Shown here piece by piece: positions 1 through 11,875 of a stretch of DNA of 64,000 bases. A model generated the notes under the pieces. It was not told the origin of the DNA, did no database searches, and was given only the letters and a program-made list of their open reading frames with translations. The first letter of the stretch is position 1; each line of letters opens with the position of its first letter. The position numbers and the translations under genes are program-made. Origin of the DNA: Rhyacophila brunnea (Eukaryota; Arthropoda; Insecta; Trichoptera; Rhyacophilidae); contig JAGYXB010001072.1 in assembly GCA_022495005.1 (NCBI GenBank), forward strand, positions 248,001 through 312,000, in the 5' to 3' direction.

Positions 1-663
1 GGATTGGGATTTTTTCCATAGTTAAAATAAAAATGTTATATTTACAAATCACATTGACAAAATTGGTCAAAAATAAGTCTAGTATAATTAATACTATTTA
101 AGACATTTATTGTTAATATTGTGTACGTCCAATCTTGGAAATACATAAGTTTAACGGAGTAAATAATATTGTAATATAAATATTAATGTGAATTTAATAT
201 GAGATTGCTGTTTCTGATAGTAAAGACTTAATGAATGGGTTAGCGAGATTTAAAATAGTAAAGCAAATCATGGTGTACTTATGGCCTTTCCGCTTCATAA
301 ATCTAATTAGTCAGCCAAATATGAAACTGCCGTTAAACGTTTGAGGTCGTGGTGGAATTACTTTGTTAAAAGTGCGAAGCATTGTTTTTTTCCAAGCTTT
401 CTCATTTTTATTAATTTATGTGAATAAATAAAATGAATCGGCAACTTACACATGGGTTTAAATCAAACTTTATTCACACTTAGTTTAGTTCTAATGTAGT
501 TATTTGTTATTAAAAGTATTTTTTCTGTTATATTTTCGTTTTTATTTTATTTTTAATAAAAATTGATAAAAAAATCAATCCCGAAAGTTTCGGGATTATG
601 TTTACCAATCCCGGGATTCATAGGTATCGAAAATAGCTTGGGATCCCAGGATTGGAGTCCCTA
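1..663. mobile_element. hAT-like MITE, family 1, left end cut by window edge
   Basis: This stretch matches the complete copy at 26,465-27,169 over its length, including the internal run around 420-560 and the repeated CCCGGGATT-type motif near both ends. The right end (GGATTGGAGTCCCTA) is the family terminal repeat. The left terminus lies outside the window, so the target duplication cannot be tested here. No coding capacity is seen. The family is called hAT-like because the complete copy has 8-bp flanking duplications. Confidence 0.75.
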
Positions 664-760
664 GTCTGGAAGTATACCAACGAGCGACGTGGATTCTTGG
701 AGGCGCCGTGTGATGTTCATATGCTCCAAAATTCATGGAATCAGAAATTAGTTTGATTGC
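664..760 (+). pseudogene. LINE C-terminal fragment
   Basis: Plus-strand translation gives a short peptide of the type DVDSWRRRVMFICSKIHG. This is the extreme C-terminus of the same non-LTR element seen at 17,807-18,190 and 58,585-60,151, where the equivalent is LASDxDSxRR..VVSI. It is a fragment of under 100 bases abutting the family 1 MITE end, with no intact frame. Confidence 0.5.
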
Positions 761-1844
761 GCTAGGAACTAAACAGTTATGTTTTTTCAATTCAATTAGG
801 TTATCTTGTCTTAAACCTTGTCAAATACATCTGTGTCTCTTTACCTCTCGACTCTAAAATTTTATGTATGGTATCTGTGTTACATAGCTTAGAAAATACT
901 GTGTACGAGTATCTCGTAGTAAAGTATGCTGTTATAAAAAATACAGTACGTATTATACACATACTACAGTCAGTTAATATTTAAAAGTATGTAGGTATCA
1001 AAATGTAAATTCAACAAGTATAGTTTTTTTTTCAAGTTAATATCTCCAACTATTTTTGCCGAGAAAGTTAATTTCCTTATCACTTAAAATCAGTGGTAGG
1101 CTATGAAAAATATAAAATCGGAAATTTTCACGACAAAAATATAATCTGAATTAAAATTAATGTGTACTGGATTGTCCCCGTGTATACTTTTTCTCATTTG
1201 CTTTATTACCTCCTAACCAGAACAACATTTGGGAACCAAAACTTTCGAACTTTGACAATCGATGGTTTAAAGGTTCAAAATGTGCTACGGGATGGGAGCA
1301 TCAGTCTGATAACATTTTAAACACCAAGAAAAACGACATTACACACTTTTCGCCGGTAGCGATAGCTTACTGTGACGTCACGTGATAGTGCGCGACGTGC
1401 ATCATAATATATTTGACGCTTAATACACTATGTTTTATTATGGCCAGGTAACGTTATTTTATTATAGTGGAACAACTTAACACCGAAATTGTGCAGATTG
1501 CAATGTCTTCTTTTGAGCACGGAGACTCCGCCAAAATTTTGGGATATTCTGGTACGACCACGTTAAAAATACTCGAGTTCGTGAGAGGATACGTCAACTC
1601 TCGGTTATTTAAGTAGTCACGAAGAGACGTTTCACGTAGCTGGATCAGAACCTCAAGGATTCCGTTGTCATGGCCTACCTACCATTATGTACCCTGGAGC
1701 TGTACGAAAAAAGCGATCTACGTACTGCGTATCTCACATCAAAGGATGCGCGAGACGTAGTGATAGACCGAAGGAAGTGGTGCAATTTTTTGCTTACCCT
1801 ATGCTCCATACTGGGGCGTAAAAGGGTAGTGAATAAATAACCGG
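761..1844. other. Intergenic, no recognised feature
   Basis: AT-rich DNA without a convincing coding frame. The 1,500-1,800 part is less AT-rich and may be decayed retroelement, but I could not align it to the other LINE fragments in the window. Confidence 0.5.
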
Positions 1845-1965
1845 CTTGATAAAGCTGCACTCATACCAAATTATAGAGGTTCTTAAGTCATGTAATGCGG
1901 CGTCGTCCTTTGTTACATTTACAGTTGACCTTTCCTTGGATAATGTTTGTTTGAGAAAATGGGGT
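1845..1965 (-). pseudogene. Retroelement C-terminal scrap
   Basis: Minus-strand translation reads approximately SKERSTVNVTKDDAALHDLRTS and then IIWYEC. The same stretch recurs at 32,835-32,925 (minus) and 46,171-46,270 (plus). Three scattered, degenerate copies of one peptide-coding stretch indicate the tail of a LINE-type retroelement. The clade is not assigned. Confidence 0.45.
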
Positions 1966-2844
1966 GAGAAAATTTGTCACCCCTGTCAGTTTCAGGATTT
2001 ATATTTTATTATCCTCTCACGGGCACTTTCAAGTAAAAGTCATATAAATATAGTTAATACACACTTGAGTGCATGGTGAGCTCAGTTTTGGGTAACTGTT
2101 CCTGCGCTCAGGCATAAAAACCTGCTTCATACCTTGTACCTTTATGATTTAGACTTGTGTGGTGTGGGGTGAATGGTTTGGAGGAGTACTTACGTTATCA
2201 ATTCAATGATTCATATTTTAAAATTATTTTTGTCTATTATTCATGCATCTCTCTAATAGACACTTTTAAGTTAAAGTTATGTAAATTTAGTCAAGGAAGG
2301 CTTAAGTGTGTGGATAACTACTCAACTGCTAAGACATTCCCAGTTATAAACAACTGGCAATTCTTCACACTAAACGTAAGGCCTCGTGATATGCCTAGCT
2401 AAGACTGTCCTCGTGATTGTGTTGTCAGTTGAAAGAATTTAAAGAATACATTCCCCCATGATATTATAATATCCTGGTTTAAGTAAGTAATAATAATAAA
2501 ATACTACATAATGTCTCATATTATTATGTTATATTCAGATATAACGTACACCAATGGGTAAAACTTACTAAGTACGTTTTGGCGGGAAACATTATGAAAA
2601 TATTCAGAGCAAAAATGTTCCACGTCGTCTGAACTCTGTGATTGCTTGAGCACTGCACGGGGTATATATTTTATGTCTAGAAGAAATTTAGACCCGAGCC
2701 CGTGTCATTAATGAGGTCGATATTTAATATTTCACTATTATTCTCCAATACAAAATACCGATTGCTTGCATAACATGAGTTAATGTTCAAATAGACATGA
2801 CGATTGGGCACATATGTGCCAAGAGCGTTTTAATGTCTATGATC
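1966..2844. other. Intergenic, no recognised feature
   Basis: AT-rich DNA. Short open frames near 2,157-2,400 have no recognisable domain and no sign of splicing or conservation. Confidence 0.5.
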
Positions 2845-3213
2845 CAATGACATTATTAATGGATAACGCACTCAATACAGTAGCTAGCAAGTAAATTCGC
2901 GCATAGCGACATTCGCACATATTGTATAGGTAGATGTCACGCAATTTGCATTATGCGATATCACGCATCGGGAATTTATAGCAATATCACCTTTATTGTA
3001 ATGGCGTTAGAACAGTGTTTCTAGTGTCAATGTTCATTTGAGCGAACCCATTCGAACCGAACCATTCGGCAGACCCGACAAAAAGCATCGGGAATTTATA
3101 GCAATATCACCTTTATTGTAATGGCGTTAGAACAGATTATGCCATTCGGCAGACCCGACAAAAGAGTGAGTGTCATTTTTTTTCCAGATGCTTCGTCCAT
3201 ATTAATGTCATTG
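2845..3213 (+). mobile_element. hAT-like MITE, family 2 (CAATGACATTA termini)
   Basis: The 369-bp element has inverted termini CAATGACATTA...TAATGTCATTG and is flanked by a perfect 8-bp duplication CTATGATC (2,837-2,844 and 3,214-3,221). It contains two direct copies of an internal unit that begins GCATCGGGAATTTATAGC and is followed by ATTCGGCAGACCCGACAA. Related copies lie at 7,731-8,086 (reverse) and 23,572-23,928. It has no coding capacity and is presumably non-autonomous; hAT assignment is inferred from the 8-bp duplications. Confidence 0.85.
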
Positions 3214-3773
3214 CTATGATCATATCTATGCCATTCCGACATATTATACATACATATTGTATGACAGCTATGACATCGTATTTACACTCTGTGACACCCT
3301 GTGACACAGGACGTCAACATAAGAAACGGGTTTTTCGGCATTTATATGACCGATCGTCATAGAGTCTATTTGAGCCATTAAGTAATTTAACTACCACAAC
3401 TTTAACTTGCAATTGAGTGGACTAAAAGCAAAAGGGCTTCACTTACACATTGAAATGTGCGCAAAAAAATGAACATAGTTCTGAGAAGATTATTAAATTA
3501 TAAGTCATATTATGTTTTATTAATATTTAATAGAGTATATTGAGTTAATTTTATCATTGATTAAATTACAAATATTATCTTTATTATATAGTTTAATGTG
3601 AACATTTTAAAGAGCGACTGCTGTGACTTTAAAAATGTAAGAGAAGCTCTCTTGCTTTTAAAGTACTCAATTAATAGTCTTCTAACAGGACGGTTTCGCA
3701 TCAAAACTTTTCGGGCTGGTTAATTCCGTTTATTCAAAGTCCACCCATCAAGAGCCACCCCAAAGTTCTACGC

Positions 3774-4673
3774 CATGGTTTCCCAAACTATGGGTCGCGA
3801 GCGAATATTGAGTGGGCCCTCGCCACTGTATACATGAATTAAAAAAATAGGAAGTGATAAATTTGATATTTCACTCAGTTATTTATAATTCCTAAAAATT
3901 AGTAGTTTTGAAACACTTGAAACATTTATTATTGAAAACCAAATGCAGCCTAAGATGAACATACTGTCTGAAATTTCCAGTCATTTATCAGTTTATCACT
4001 GTTGATAAATAACTTTGACGACTATTTTGGGGAAGAGATGAAAAAGTTTGATTCGTTGCGTTGGATTTGTAACCCATTTCAAGACGACTTACCAACTAGT
4101 ATGTCAACAAAAGCAAGTGAAGAACTCATTGACTTATCAGAATTCTGTCTCTCAGTTGCTGATAATTATCCTTGCCTGGTCGATGAAGCTATGAAAGTCC
4201 TCCTCCTCTTTACTACCTCATATCTATGTGAGGTCGGATATTCGGCTATGGTTAACATTAAAACTAAATACCGAAATAAATTAGATATATCAAACTCTCT
4301 GCGATTAAAAGTAACTAAAGTTGAAGTTAATGCTAAAACTGTAATGAAGAAAAATAAGAAACAAATACATCCTTCCCATTGAAATAACTTTGTAAAAAAA
4401 CCTTGCAGGTGTAGGTATTTAAGTAATATTTTTTTTAAATTTAAGTTGTGTTTCTTATTTCAACAGTCTTTCATTCATTTTGGTAACACTTTATTTTTTT
4501 TATTTCAATTAGAACAAATAGACAGCATTAAGTAGTTCCACGACTCGCCACTAGGGATTCTGAGCATTGCCAATATTTATGCCCTCTTTTCTCTAAGACA
4601 GCTAAGAGGTGGGTCCCAAGATTGGAAATTTTTGTTAGATGGGTCGGAGCCCAGTGAACTTTGGGAACCACTG
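3774..4673 (+). mobile_element. Internally deleted hAT transposon (ZBED-type)
   Basis: Terminal inverted repeats (CATGGTTTCCCAAAC at left; GTTTGGGAACCACTG-like at right, actually TTTGGGAACCACTG) resemble the CAGTGGTTCYCAAA ends of hAT elements. Flanking 8-mers TTCTACGC (3,766-3,773) and TCCTACGC (4,674-4,681) match at 7 of 8 positions. Inside, only the C-terminal part of the transposase survives (about 3,995-4,382). At 900 bp it is far shorter than an autonomous hAT (typically 2.5-4 kb), so most of the catalytic domain has been lost. Confidence 0.85.
3995..4382 (+). pseudogene. hAT transposase C-terminal dimerization domain (ZBED5-like remnant)
   Basis: The open frame of about 126 codons contains the signature of the hAT dimerization region: an acidic start with FDDYF, then IRNP-like ICNPFQDDLP, a EELIDLSE block, SEFCLSVADNYPCL, and TSYLCEVGYSAMVNIKTKYRNKLD followed by a basic tail ending IHPSH. 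This order matches animal ZBED5/FAM200/SCAND3-like hAT proteins. The RNase H-like catalytic portion and BED finger are missing. It ends at a natural stop. The frame is intact over this length, implying either a young deletion or chance survival; a host function is not supported. Confidence 0.8.
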
Positions 4674-4789
4674 TCCTACGCCATTATGAACGAGCCAACG
4701 CGCAAGCCGTTCGGCCATCGCGGACATTAAATATCATAAATAACAAATATAATAATATTATTATAATCTAAATGTATTATAAAGTTTTA

Positions 4790-5045
4790 AATTATCTCTT
4801 CTATTTTATTCAACAAATAATTCACACGACTTAAGAATGTAACATTCTTTATTAAACATACATAATTTGAAAACACGTTAGAGAAATATATGAGCACTAA
4901 AACCAAGCAGGATTTGAACATGCATCCCCCAGGATTCGCGCCAACGTGTGTCCTATCTAATTGCGACAAAGTGGTTAAGGTTTTTTTACAATATTCTCTT
5001 AAGTGATGATGTATAAATTTTAAATAAAATTGAATCAGTTTCTTT
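4790..5045 (-). repeat. SINE-like repeat B, reverse orientation
   Basis: The block AATAATTC..ACTTAAGAATGTAACATTC and the following TTATTAAACATACATAA recur at 46,960-47,020 and, reversed, at 48,420-48,520. The 48,297 copy has a tRNA-like head with A and B boxes, which makes this a probable tRNA-derived SINE. In the present copy the B-box-like sequence (GGATTTGAACATGCATCC) is near 4,910. Confidence 0.45.
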
Positions 5046-5123
5046 GAACCAGGTCTCATCTCACGGTATCTTTGAATTTTTAGAGTATATATAGTTTATA
5101 GTCTGGCCCATTAAAATATAAGT

Positions 5124-6370
5124 TCACCCCTGATACTAACTTTCATTGAACGTTTCAAATGTCAAAATAACATTGCTTATTGGTTGCATAATATGACAAA
5201 CTGACATTTGACTTAGTTATCTTGTTTAATGAACAAATAAAGTTCTATCTTCCGTGTGTTATATCTTTGGTTATTATAATATTTCCTATTAAAATATGAA
5301 TACGTGTATTAAATAAGGCTCTAAGTACCAAAAAGTAATATTGCCTGTAGTTACAAAATACCGAGTCATTGCAGTAAAATTTCATGAAGCAGACATTTTG
5401 AAAAATGTAGTTTTACAGTGTGAAGCTATCACGGTAGCTTCTATAATTTTAGGTATTAAGAACTCGCAAGTGTCAACACACCATCGTCAGCTATTTTATA
5501 TTGAATGCCGTTGACCACAGCGGTGCTACTTACATCATTATAAATAAAACACGCCAACGGACTTACGACGTCGACAGGTTTAATTGTTTTGCTGTATTTT
5601 TTTGACTTGCTTGATGCACTTAGACTATAGTTGAAGTTATTGGCGTTGGTATGTAGAACATTTTTCTATAAAAATGTCAGTTTTTATTATTTTGGTACTT
5701 AGCGCCTTAATTAATACACGCATTCAATGAGTTCACCCCTGATACTAACTTTCATTGAACGTTTAAAATGTCAAAATATAACACTGTTAGTTTATTAGTT
5801 GCATACCATAATATGACACACTGACATTAATTGCCTCAGCTATCTTGTTAAGGCTATACCTCAGTTGAGGCATGGTCTAAAAAAATCGTGGCTAGGCGAT
5901 GCGCGGATTGTGCAAATGACGCGTGCCGAACGAAATATAATTTATCATATAAATCCAACATGTGTCCATTTAATGTTCTGTTTATTGTTCTATTTGTAAC
6001 AATAAAAATATATTCATTGACATGTTTTCTTTTTCAAGTAAATGGGTAACGTTTTTTAGTCATCTATACACGATTTAAGAATTAATACTCCCGTCCCCAT
6101 CACGAAACAAATTGACGTGTTCACAGCTCGACGTTCGCTCTCCGATTGCCAGCGAGTCCAAAATTTCGTCGCACCTATAGTTGAAAATTATTTACAGTTT
6201 CACTGAAGTACCGTCTTAAGGAAACCAAAAATGGTTTTATAATCTGTGTGCAATATCTTTGGTAATTATAATATTTTATTATTTGTTGCATAGCATATGA
6301 AAAACTGACATTTGCTTCAGCTATCTTGTTAAGGAAACCAAAGAAGGTTCTATCTTCTGTGTGCAATATT
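5124..6370 (+). repeat. Dispersed direct repeats of ~110 bp
   Basis: The block starting GTTCACCCCTGATACTAAC occurs at 5,124 and again at 5,729. Both are followed by ACATTT..AAATGTCAAAATA, TTGCATA..ATATGACA and CTGACATT, then TATCTTGTT. A third, partial copy of the latter half is at 6,270-6,340, followed by GGTTCTATCTTCTGTGTG, which also occurs near 5,243. The DNA between the copies (5,330-5,720) has no recognised protein. It could be a decayed transposon with terminal direct repeats. Confidence 0.45.
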
Positions 6371-6664
6371 GGTTGTTATAAAATTTATTATTGTATACAT
6401 CGCACGACTCCTCCCACAGCCAACGGCAAAGAATAGTTGCATAATATCGCCGCGGGTGACATGGTTCACGGAGCGCCACAACTACCGCCGTTACTATCTC
6501 ACGACTGATCCACTATTGGTACTTGGCAGATACCACTTCGTTCACTCACTCTTCAATTTTACACAAGAAAAGCATGGGGCTTATGTGGAAGGTTTACAAA
6601 AACACTGCTTATATAGTAAAGTTCATAATATACTCAGCCTTAGGTATACCTACCTAAACTCAAT

Positions 6665-7156
6665 AATCACGGAAATATCTCTCCATTAAAAACTGTTTGG
6701 AAACAAAATGTATTATTTATATTAGAATGTTTAACTGGAGTCTACTTTTTGTCGGGTTTGCGATGTCTAGTTTACATTCATTCTGTTTGGACGTCACATC
6801 CTTGATAACCAGCAATGACACGCGCAGATTTGAGAATTATATTTGAATTATAGGTAGGTACATATTACTTACCTACCTAATTAATTTTTCCAAATATTTT
6901 TGCCAGTCACTCGCGAGTTTTGAAAGTTGTCAGGTGTATATTTAAACGTATCTGAAATTCACAATATTGTCTATTGAAAAGTAGAGATGGCATTTAAATT
7001 AGATTTAATGGTAAGTATATATTTTGTTAGTAATGTATCCATACAGCACATTTCTTAGATATTGGAGTCATAGAAGGATGATAAAAAATACTGTATAAAA
7101 ATGGGGTGGCATTTTGACGCTGCCTAGGGGCGGCATTTTGTCTAGGGACATCACTG
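6665..7156 (+). mobile_element. hAT-like MITE, family 3 (CAGTGACGTCCC), left-truncated
   Basis: It matches the complete family 3 copy at 12,193-12,752 from its TTTGGAAACAAAATGTATTA block through GCGATGTCTAGTTTAC, GCCAGTCACTCGCGAGTTTT and GGCGGCATTTTGTCTAGG to the right terminus (GGGACATCACTG, ending 7,156). The left terminus is absent. The start is approximate. Confidence 0.7.
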
Positions 7157-7730
7157 AATATAATATTAAACGTACTTAATAAATTTTATTGTTTACTTTT
7201 TTTTGCAATTCGTATTAAATTTCACACTTATGATTATTCTTTATCGAGAACAGATCCTTTATTTGTAGTCGCTGGATAATTTAATGGTTCTTCCTGTGCT
7301 CTATCCAAAAATACGAAGCATTTGGCGCCAACACCACATTTCGAAGGCGTCAAAACTACCATCCGCTCCTTTGCCCTCAGGGTCCTATGGCTTTACACCG
7401 TATATGGAGAAAACTAATTATGTCTGCACAAACTTAATTTTCGTGGCAATTAAAATTCGTCGATATTTCCATAATATGTCCAAAAAACTGCTGGATGCGT
7501 CTGAGCATGGCCCTCGCGAGGCGGGGACTGACAGGACTCTAGCCCGGGGGCCCTGGCTCAATGAGGAGACGGCATGGCAGGTCAACCAGATAAACACGCA
7601 TTAGATTTTTTTCTAATTGTAAAAAAGTCGCCTGCGGCGCTATTTTACTTCGGAAGTATTAACATTTTGAAATATGTAATTATGGGATACAATTTTTAAT
7701 TACACATCCAATGACTTAATATATAATAAC
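7157..7730. other. Intergenic, includes a GC-richer scrap
   Basis: Mostly AT-rich. Bases 7,490-7,600 are noticeably GC-richer and sit in an open frame, but encode nothing I recognise. Confidence 0.4.
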
Positions 7731-8086
7731 CAATGAATTAATATGGGCGAATCATCTGGAAAAGAAAATGACACTCACTTTATTGTTGGGTCTGCCGAAT
7801 TGCATAACCTGTTCTAATGCCATTACAATAAAGGTGATATTGCCATAAATTCCTGATGCTTTTTGTTGGGTCTGCCGAATGGTTCGGTTCGAACGGGTTC
7901 GCTCAAATGAACATTGACATTAGAAACACTGCTCTAACGCCATTACAATAAAGGTCATATTGCTATAAATTCCCGATGCGTGATATCGCATAATGGAAAT
8001 TGCGTGACGTCTACCCATACATGCGAATGCGCAAATTTACTTGCTAGCTACTGTATTGAGTGCGTCGTCCATTAACAATGTCATTG
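7731..8086 (-). mobile_element. hAT-like MITE, family 2, reverse copy
   Basis: Reverse complement of the 2,845-3,213 element, with termini CAATGAATTAATATGG and TGTCATTG. Flanking 8-mers TATATAAC and TACACAAC agree at 6 of 8 positions, consistent with an older insertion. Both internal duplicated units (GACCCAACAAAAAGCATCAGG-type on the reverse strand) are retained. Confidence 0.8.
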
Positions 8087-8692
8087 TACACAACACAACA
8101 ACTAATTATATCTAACCCGACTAAACGAGCTACCTATAATTCAAGTGAATGTATTAAAAATACACTGAATCTCAGACACCATTTGGAAAACGCTACTGTA
8201 GAGTATCACACTGTCTTTAACCTTAGCGACAGGTAGGGAGGCCCGCCAAATTTTCTGTCCTGAGGGCCCGTTTCAGGGTGTGTGGGCCATGCGTCTAACA
8301 TATTTTTGAGAGCCGTTCCTTTATCTGGAGTATCTGAATGATTGGTTGGTTCCGTCCCGTGCTCTTTTTATGAAATTAAAAAAAATATATATCTGATACC
8401 CGAATAGAATATCATTCTTTTAAATTTATAACAGATTTTTTTTACACTCAATTAACATCACTGTCAAGAATTCAATTAAACTTATATTTCAATTATAATT
8501 ACGTATTTGCTAACAATAGGGTAGCATGTAGATTCAATTTCAGTTATCACTGACTTATTAGGAACAATGAGACAAAAGAAAAAAAAGATTGTTTAACAAT
8601 AATATTTTAATTAAATTACGATGTATCCCCTCGGGCAGATTTATTCGTACTTTCACTGGCAATTCAAAATAGATGTTTTCAACTATTTACGG

Positions 8693-9737
8693 CAATGCCG
8701 AAGGGTGGAGGTAGGCTGTAAAGATTCAACATATTATTATATATTTAGAAAAGGAGTATTACGACATTGCAGCGATTAGCCGATGCGCCATAATACATAA
8801 TAAATACAAAATTATAAAAATATCTTAATTACAAATAACAACTAATATAACAAGAAAGTAGAAAAGACAGCATGTGTTTATGTAAATATTAAAGATACAT
8901 GATAATATATATAATTATAAATTTAACATATTTAACAGTTCCACAAACATTATATAGTTAATAAAAAATAAATCAACCTTTATGGTGCCATCAAATAAGT
9001 TAATCGCACGATATACAGCATCATGAAACATAACATCTGTCCTGCGACGAGGTATCTTGAAGACCGTAGAGTTACGAGTGATATTGGTGGGAACATGAAA
9101 ATTAATATTTGCCTATATATACGGATTGTAAATGAACCCACGAATAAATAAAAAGAAATGCTTTAAAAAAGCAATCACTCTTCGGGTGGATAGGAATTGC
9201 ATTGATAACATACCCAGAAGAAAACGAGTCGGTAAATTCATTTTATTATCTATGCACTATACTGACGTGTAGACAGTGTTTGCTAGTTTTTAAAATTTAT
9301 TTAAACCCTGCTTAATCCAAACCATAGTAGATGCCTAATAGTTAAAAACATTCATTTACCTATAAAATATCTAAAATTATGTGTGGGTTAATGGCATAAT
9401 TTTGGATATTTTATAGATAGAAGAATATTTTTTATCAGTTATGGTTTGGTTTAAGCAGGGCTTAATGAATTTAAAAAACTAACCAACACCAACTGCATTA
9501 TTTATTCTTAATCCAACAAAAACAAATAAGTATGGCTGAAGTAGTGTGCACTATTTTTGTAGGATCATTCATAGCAAACCTAAACTATTGTGGTTTGGTT
9601 TAGGTAGGGTTTAATTGAATTTTAAAAAGTAAGCTGCACCATCTGCAAATTGGTCAATGAAAACAAATAGGTATGATTGACAAAGTATGCACTATTTAAG
9701 TCAAATCTTAATAGCCTACCTCCATCCCTCGTCACTG
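8693..9737. mobile_element. hAT-like non-autonomous element, family 4 (1,045 bp)
   Basis: A perfect 8-bp duplication ATTTACGG flanks the element (8,685-8,692; 9,738-9,745). The ends are inverted: CAATGCCGAAGGGTGGAGG at left and CCTCCATCCCTCGTCACTG at right. A large internal palindrome is centred near 9,385: ATAAAATATCTAAAATTATG is answered by CATAATTTTGGATATTTTAT, and the AAACCAT/ATGGTTT arms extend outside it. The family recurs at 35,939-38,370 (split by a Helitron) and as a left-end fragment at 45,554. No transposase frame is seen. Confidence 0.8.
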
Positions 9738-9745
9738 ATTTACGG

Positions 9746-11329
9746 ACTCATAAAAGAGATACAACCGCTAGCGACAGCTGTTTGTATGGGGCGCTTACAC
9801 ACTCAGCGTAGCTACGTCGAACAGGTGCGACTTATAGTGTGGGTGTAAAAATATCATTTACCACAATCACCAGTGTTAACCACATGTTTTTAAGCTGTAT
9901 TTATAATACTGTTGCATTCGATATTGCCCATAGATAAGATACTTAATATTGACCCACGTTACGTGTGACATACAGATACAACTTGGTTATGTAATTAAGA
10001 AAACTAACAGCTAGCTGGTGGAGTTGTTTATTAGAATATTATATATCCTAGAAAAAGTTGGATTTAGTGGGATTCGAACATTACATCTTTCACCTTAATG
10101 AATCAAACGGGGAACGGTAGCTTAAAGAATAAGAGCACTCATCCGGATAGTGAAGAATGTGAGCTTTGAATCCCAGTCAGTCCAATGGCTATGATAATAA
10201 TTTGTGAGGTTACTGTCAAAAGTTGGTAAGTCTCGAATTGTACAATGATTGCAATAATTTGAAGTTTTAAATGTCCTCTAAAATCAGGCATAATACTTAT
10301 TTCATACATATTTCTATATAGACACAATTCGTTACTCTAAATACCTAAATTATCAACTTACCAACTTTTAGCTGTAATCTGACGATGCTACTATTTTTTT
10401 TAAATTGTTTTTTTTTTTAATAATAGAAATTATTTGTAGATTCAGTGTTGAAAAAAGACTAATATTGATTTCGTTGCCTAAGCATCTATGTTATTGTAAC
10501 TCAACCGAGATATTTAGGGTAGCAGATTCCAAGAGCAGATCACCCTGATAGACGATAGCACAAGAAAAAAGAACGAAATACTATGACGATTTGTAAAAAT
10601 TTTATGTGATAATTATTATAAAATGGGTCGTATAAAATTAATGTTGATTATCTCTGACCATCTGAGGTGCTAGTTTTCATAATAATTAAATAATTATTAT
10701 AATAATCCAACATAATACCTATTATCTAATTTTATTGTACCGTTACAACATTGTGTGTTTGCGCGCATGCGCAATTATGCTATTGTCTATGAAAATCTTT
10801 ATTCGAAAGTATAACACCTTTAGAGTACATGGTCTTTATAGTGTCACTACATTTATTGTTATTTTTTTTATGATTGATGTTTGTTCATGTATAATATTGT
10901 AACATAATTATAATTAACTACATGAAATCGATATTAGTGAGCAAATAAATAATCCCAGATTGTCCCGATCTAGATATCTGTTCAGCATTCAGGGGTTACA
11001 CATGGAACACAGAAATAATGGGAACTGAAATACCTAACGGGTGTGGAGTAACAGGCAACCGATCTTGAGTGTGGAAGAATATGGGATAAAATTAAACACG
11101 TGTCGAGAATACGTTATTCTAAACTTGTTCTTCGTTCTGACAACTGCTCTCAATTTATGCACTGACGTTCATTCAATATTGGTGTATTTGAAGATTACAA
11201 CACACACTATTACACGTATATAATGTGTGTTTTATCTTTGCAGGGCTCTCACACATTCAAAACCCTGCTTCAAAATGTAGTGTATTGTGCCTATATGAAT
11301 TATATTTATTAATCTAGTCTGTGGGGTTG
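9746..11329. other. Intergenic with a possible tRNA-derived SINE
   Basis: At about 10,110-10,165 there is an A-box-like GGTAGCTTAAAGAATAAGAG and, about 35 bases on, a B-box-like AGCTTTGAATCCC, as in tRNA-derived SINEs. I could not find another copy to confirm boundaries. The remainder is AT-rich without recognised content. Confidence 0.3.
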
Positions 11330-11455
11330 CACATCACGAGATACAGAATATCATCCAAATAGGGATGGTTAAAGCGACTTTGTACTCAGTCAATATAAAA
11401 TGCAGTTTGTTAAATTCGTGGATTCTGACTGTGCTACTTTACGGTAGAGATTAAC
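11330..11455 (+). pseudogene. LINE fragment (ILTVLLYG-type block)
   Basis: GTTGCACATCACGAGATACAG and TTCTGACTGTGCTACTTTACGG resemble the LINE at 58,563-58,735 and the reverse-strand LINE at 18,130-18,165. In those copies the block translates to ILTVLLYGSE-like peptide found after the reverse transcriptase domain of several non-LTR clades. Short and frameshifted. Confidence 0.4.
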
Positions 11456-11461
11456 GGCACC

Positions 11462-11875
11462 GGGAATGGGACAACTAGGCGCCAGGACAATTAGGCGCCC
11501 CACTGTCAATGAAATATACGTTCGTTACGATTTTATACAGAAAGTAGACAAGGAGTTTTAATTAGTTTCTATCTACTATTTAGAAGTTTTAATTGATTTT
11601 GCTCTTAACATCATGGTTTTTATTGCGGATTGATAATAATTATCATGTGTGAAATCTCTTCTCGTTGAAACTTAAACATATGCACAATTAAGTCATTATT
11701 TACATGTGCATAATATTTAAATTCTCCCCAAGTAGGTATTAAATAATAATAATATTATTTAAATATAAATATAAATAACAATATTAAATATATATTTAAA
11801 AGTAACTATAATTCACGAACGTCTATTTATTTTCGAATTTCAATAAATTGCGTGGCGCCCAGTTGTCCCCTTGCC
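11462..11875. mobile_element. Foldback-like element related to 32,941-33,831
   Basis: The ends are inverted: GGGAATGGGACAACTAGGCG at left and GCCCAGTTGTCCCCTTGCC at right. Inside, TACGTTCGTTACGATTTT matches the GTACGTTACGATTTATTGG segment just inside the arms of the foldback at 32,941. The G/C-rich GGCGCC blocks at the ends resemble the short tandem units there. No clear target duplication was found, so boundaries are tentative. Confidence 0.5.

Noticed and set aside
1373..1380. Perfect CRE-like TGACGTCA followed by CACGTG
   Set aside because: A single short palindrome with no gene nearby; expected by chance at this scale.
5124..5850. LTR retrotransposon with ~110-bp direct terminal repeats
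   Set aside because: The repeats lack clear TG...CA ends, there is no protein between them, and a third partial copy lies outside.
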